Shown: in pieces, positions 23,294 to 25,230 of the stretch
How the letters are laid out: each line of letters begins with the position of its first letter
Position numbering within the stretch: the first letter of the stretch is position 1
Origin: Methanobacteriota archaeon
Lineage (GTDB): Archaea > Thermoplasmatota > Poseidoniia > Poseidoniales > Thalassarchaeaceae
NCBI GenBank assembly: GCA_002712575.1
Contig: PATZ01000047.1
Location: 29,137 to 54,366 of the forward strand
Direction of reading: 5' to 3'
DNA: 25,230 bases
Made by a program: the position numbers and the translations under genes
The notes under the pieces: model-generated
Told to the model about the DNA's origin: nothing
The model's input: the letters and a program-made list of their open reading frames with translations, nothing else
Database searches by the model: none

Positions 23294-24352
23294 TTATTCC
23301 GACTCGCTATCGAATCTAATTTTCGCTAACTCTCTCATATCTTCATGATGAACTCCTTCACTAATTGCTTCTTGATCATGTTCATCAACTATCTCTACAC
23401 CGAGGAGAGTTTCAATAATATCTTCCATAGTAATTATCCCGGAAGTTCCTCCAAATTCATCTTTAACTATCATTATTTGAACTTTATTTTCTAATAAAAT
23501 ATCTAATGCTTTGTCCACAGAATCTTCTTTTCTGCATGATTTAATATCTCTAGAAATATCACTCATTAATATGGAATGTTCATCATTAGCAGCTTTTCTT
23601 AGTATTTCATTACGTAATACAAATCCACTTACATCATCTATATTTTCTCCGGTAATGGGCATTCTGCCATTAATCATTATAGGTATTCTTTCAAGTACAT
23701 CACTAATGGTTTCATCGTGAGAGACTGTATTCATTACTACTCTAGGAGTCATCACGCTGCCGACCGATATCTCTCTTAATTTTAGTAGATTTTGTATCAC
23801 TATTTCTTCATCCTCTTCAATAACATCTGATTCTTCTGCAATGTCTGCCATTACAGATAACTCAGTTCTAGTTACAGTTTCTTGATGAGCTTCAGGTAGT
23901 AATTTCCTGATGAATTCTATAGGTTTTATAATAATGACTAACGAAACCATCATTATTCTTAGAATATTATATGAGGGGATTGTTAATTTTCTCCAATATA
24001 AAGCTCCAATTGTTTTTGGTAAAATCTCACTAAGAAGTAAAATTGCTAATGTTAAGATAGCAGCAGAAACGGCTACTACATATTCTCCTTCGAAGTTATT
24101 TTCTATTTCCGAACCTACTCCTAGTGCTCCTACAGTATGTGCAATAGTATTTAGAGTTAATATTGCAGTTAAAGGTCTTTCAGGATCTTCTTTGTATTGT
24201 GCCCAACCTTTACTAATTTTTGGATGTGTGTCCTTTAATGCAATTATATGGCTATGTGTGGTCGAAAGCAATACTGCTTCTAAAATGCTACACAGAAATG
24301 AAGCACCCAAGGCAAGTGAGGAATATAGTATAATAAGTGTATAATCTGTCAA
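23294..24352 (-). CDS. CNNM-domain (DUF21) membrane protein with CBS pair, CorC/TlyC-like
   Basis: This has 352 residues. The N-terminal CNNM domain has helices at about 5-30, 63-83, 90-110 and 125-145, with the family's SEILPKTIGA motif (about 109-118). An acidic linker (AEESDVIEEDEEIVIQNLL) leads to the CBS pair with VMTPRVVMNTVSHDETI, then VQIMIVKDEFGGTSGIITMEDIIETLLG. The C-terminus is short and acidic; the usual CorC_HlyC domain is missing or nearly so. Relatives are linked to Mg2+ or other ion transport. The start is TTG 24352, supported by AGAGG about 8 bases upstream. Confidence 0.88.
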   Translation of the reverse strand: MTDYTLIILYSSLALGASFLCSILEAVLLSTTHSHIIALKDTHPKISKGWAQYKEDPERPLTAILTLNTIAHTVGALGVGSEIENNFEGEYVVAVSAAILTLAILLLSEILPKTIGALYWRKLTIPSYNILRIMMVSLVIIIKPIEFIRKLLPEAHQETVTRTELSVMADIAEESDVIEEDEEIVIQNLLKLREISVGSVMTPRVVMNTVSHDETISDVLERIPIMINGRMPITGENIDDVSGFVLRNEILRKAANDEHSILMSDISRDIKSCRKEDSVDKALDILLENKVQIMIVKDEFGGTSGIITMEDIIETLLGVEIVDEHDQEAISEGVHHEDMRELAKIRFDSESE

Positions 24353-24487
24353 TTTTGTTGCCTCTAGAGTTTATTATTTTTCGTATTATCTTGATAAAAT
24401 TGTTGATTCACGAGGTGGGCTCCTTACTATCCGAACCGAACATAACATAAATATCTAACTTTTGGCAGAGCCATATAGGAGAGGAAA
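24353..24487. promoter_or_regulatory. Divergent intergenic region between the CNNM gene and metG
   Basis: These 135 bases separate two diverging genes. An ATAAATATC element at 24447-24455 could be the metG TATA box, giving a leader of about 12 bases that contains GAGAGG. No RNA gene, repeat or riboswitch-like fold is evident by eye. Confidence 0.4.
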
Positions 24488-25230
24488 ATGGATTACATAA
24501 CTATCTTCATGGCATGGCCTTATGCTAATGGACCGCTTCATTTAGGGCATGTTGCTGGTAATTGTTTGCCTGCAGATATTCAATACAAATTCGAACGTTC
24601 GAAGGGTAACAAGGTGCTGATGTGCAGTGGTTCTGATGAGCATGGAACTCCAATAACAGTAAGTGCCGAAGAAGAAGGAGTTTCCCCACAGGAAATAGTT
24701 GATCGATATCATCAAATAAACACTCAAGCATTAATTAAATTGGGTTGTTCTTGGGGAGATAATATAGATCCCAGAGGAATAGAATTTGGAGGCGCCCTCT
24801 ATAATCGAACAACAGATTTTAGACATAAAGAGATTGTTAATGATGTATTCAAATTATTGATGAAATCTGATTTTCTAGAGGAAAAAACCATGCAACAATA
24901 TTGCTCCATTACTGAAGATGGTAATATTAAATTTCTTCCAGATAGATATGTAGAAGGTGAATGCCCTAGTTGTGGCTCTGATAAAGCTCGTGGAGACCAG
25001 TGTGATGAATGCGGAATTACTTATGATTCAAATGATTTAGTTAATCCACGTTCCAAAATGAATCCAAATGCTAAAATTGAAGTTAGAGATACAGATCATT
25101 TATTCTTTAAACTGGATATGTTTCAAAAGTCATTAGAAAAACATGCTTCTGAAAGAGCAAACATATGGAAACCTAACGTGCGTTCTATGACAAAAAATTG
25201 GCTAAATATGGGTCTCAGATCAAGAGCAGT
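24488..25230 (+). CDS. metG: Methionyl-tRNA synthetase, N-terminal part; runs off the right edge
   Basis: My own translation gives 247 codons from ATG 24488, open to the window edge. The class I signature PLHLGH (16-21) follows MAWPYANG. LMCSGSDEHGTPI and the zinc knuckle CPSC...DQCDEC within the connective peptide (about 159-178) identify MetRS. GAGAGG lies just before the ATG. The KMSKS loop, anticodon domain and any C-terminal tRNA-binding domain lie beyond the window. Confidence 0.95.
   Translation, partial: MDYITIFMAWPYANGPLHLGHVAGNCLPADIQYKFERSKGNKVLMCSGSDEHGTPITVSAEEEGVSPQEIVDRYHQINTQALIKLGCSWGDNIDPRGIEFGGALYNRTTDFRHKEIVNDVFKLLMKSDFLEEKTMQQYCSITEDGNIKFLPDRYVEGECPSCGSDKARGDQCDECGITYDSNDLVNPRSKMNPNAKIEVRDTDHLFFKLDMFQKSLEKHASERANIWKPNVRSMTKNWLNMGLRSRA

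Noticed and set aside
24525..24731. Two antisense open frames within metG
   Set aside because: They lie opposite the MetRS catalytic core, which is certain, and have no domain features.
1..25230. Search by eye for tRNA, rRNA, CRISPR arrays, insertion sequences and phage genes
   Set aside because: All gaps are about 135 bases or shorter and none shows a cloverleaf, direct-repeat array, transposase or terminal inverted repeats; a tRNA or covariance-model scan would be needed to exclude small RNAs fully.

Overview
The window is a gene-dense, AT-rich stretch (about one third G+C by eye) of an archaeal chromosome. Archaeal-type rpsL and rpsG are followed by a factor 2 gene with the diphthamide loop. 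Archaeal PriS, a two-subunit transketolase, isopentenyl phosphate kinase, a UbiD-type decarboxylase and KptA are also present. Starts are partly Shine-Dalgarno-led (AGGTGA/GAGG type) and partly apparently leaderless, with an AT box about 26 bases upstream. Together with oxygen-dependent enzymes (an AlkB-type monooxygenase, a deoxyhypusine-hydroxylase homologue) and futalosine-type menaquinone genes, this suggests an aerobic marine planktonic Thermoplasmatota (Marine Group II/III-like). The lineage is an inference. No mobile element, CRISPR array, rRNA or tRNA was seen.

Layout. 1-552 (-): 5' part of a UbiD-family decarboxylase. 686-4065 (+): rpsL, rpsG, fusA (EF-2). 4074-6605 (-): an isoprenoid pair, isopentenyl phosphate kinase followed by a natural fusion of IPP isomerase and geranylgeranyl-diphosphate synthase. 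6694-7017 (+): small zinc-ribbon protein. 7018-7797 (-): KptA. 7818-11786 (+): thiolase, CoaBC, prolyl-tRNA synthetase. 11773-14155 (-): two-subunit transketolase and a two-helix membrane protein. 14243-16275 (+): mqnE and mqnA. 16272-17613 (-): mqnD and a half-length deoxyhypusine-hydroxylase-like HEAT protein. 17703-20950 (+): a 64-residue orphan, PriS, an EF-hand protein and an RDD-like membrane protein. 20994-23286 (+): small membrane proteins, a cupin and an AlkB-type monooxygenase. 23294-24352 (-): CNNM/CBS membrane protein. 24488-end (+): 5' part of metG.

How the genes fit together. UbiD (if it is anhydromevalonate-phosphate decarboxylase), IPK and the IDI-GGPPS fusion would carry the archaeal mevalonate pathway from anhydromevalonate phosphate to GGPP, the precursor of archaeal lipids and of the menaquinone tail. 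mqnE, mqnA and mqnD supply three futalosine-pathway steps toward the menaquinone ring; mqnC and the nucleosidase step are not in the window. The split transketolase serves the non-oxidative pentose-phosphate route.

The most striking gene is at 16272-16751. It encodes a 159-residue protein with two HE motifs 33 residues apart. It closely resembles one half of the eukaryotic deoxyhypusine hydroxylase, including a linker-like VDPAPP segment. As a homodimer it could rebuild the diiron site and complete hypusine on aIF5A in an archaeon. The AlkB-type monooxygenase and the IDI-GGPPS fusion are the other main points of interest. Gene-free stretches are all short, the longest being about 135 bases, and many convergent pairs touch or overlap.
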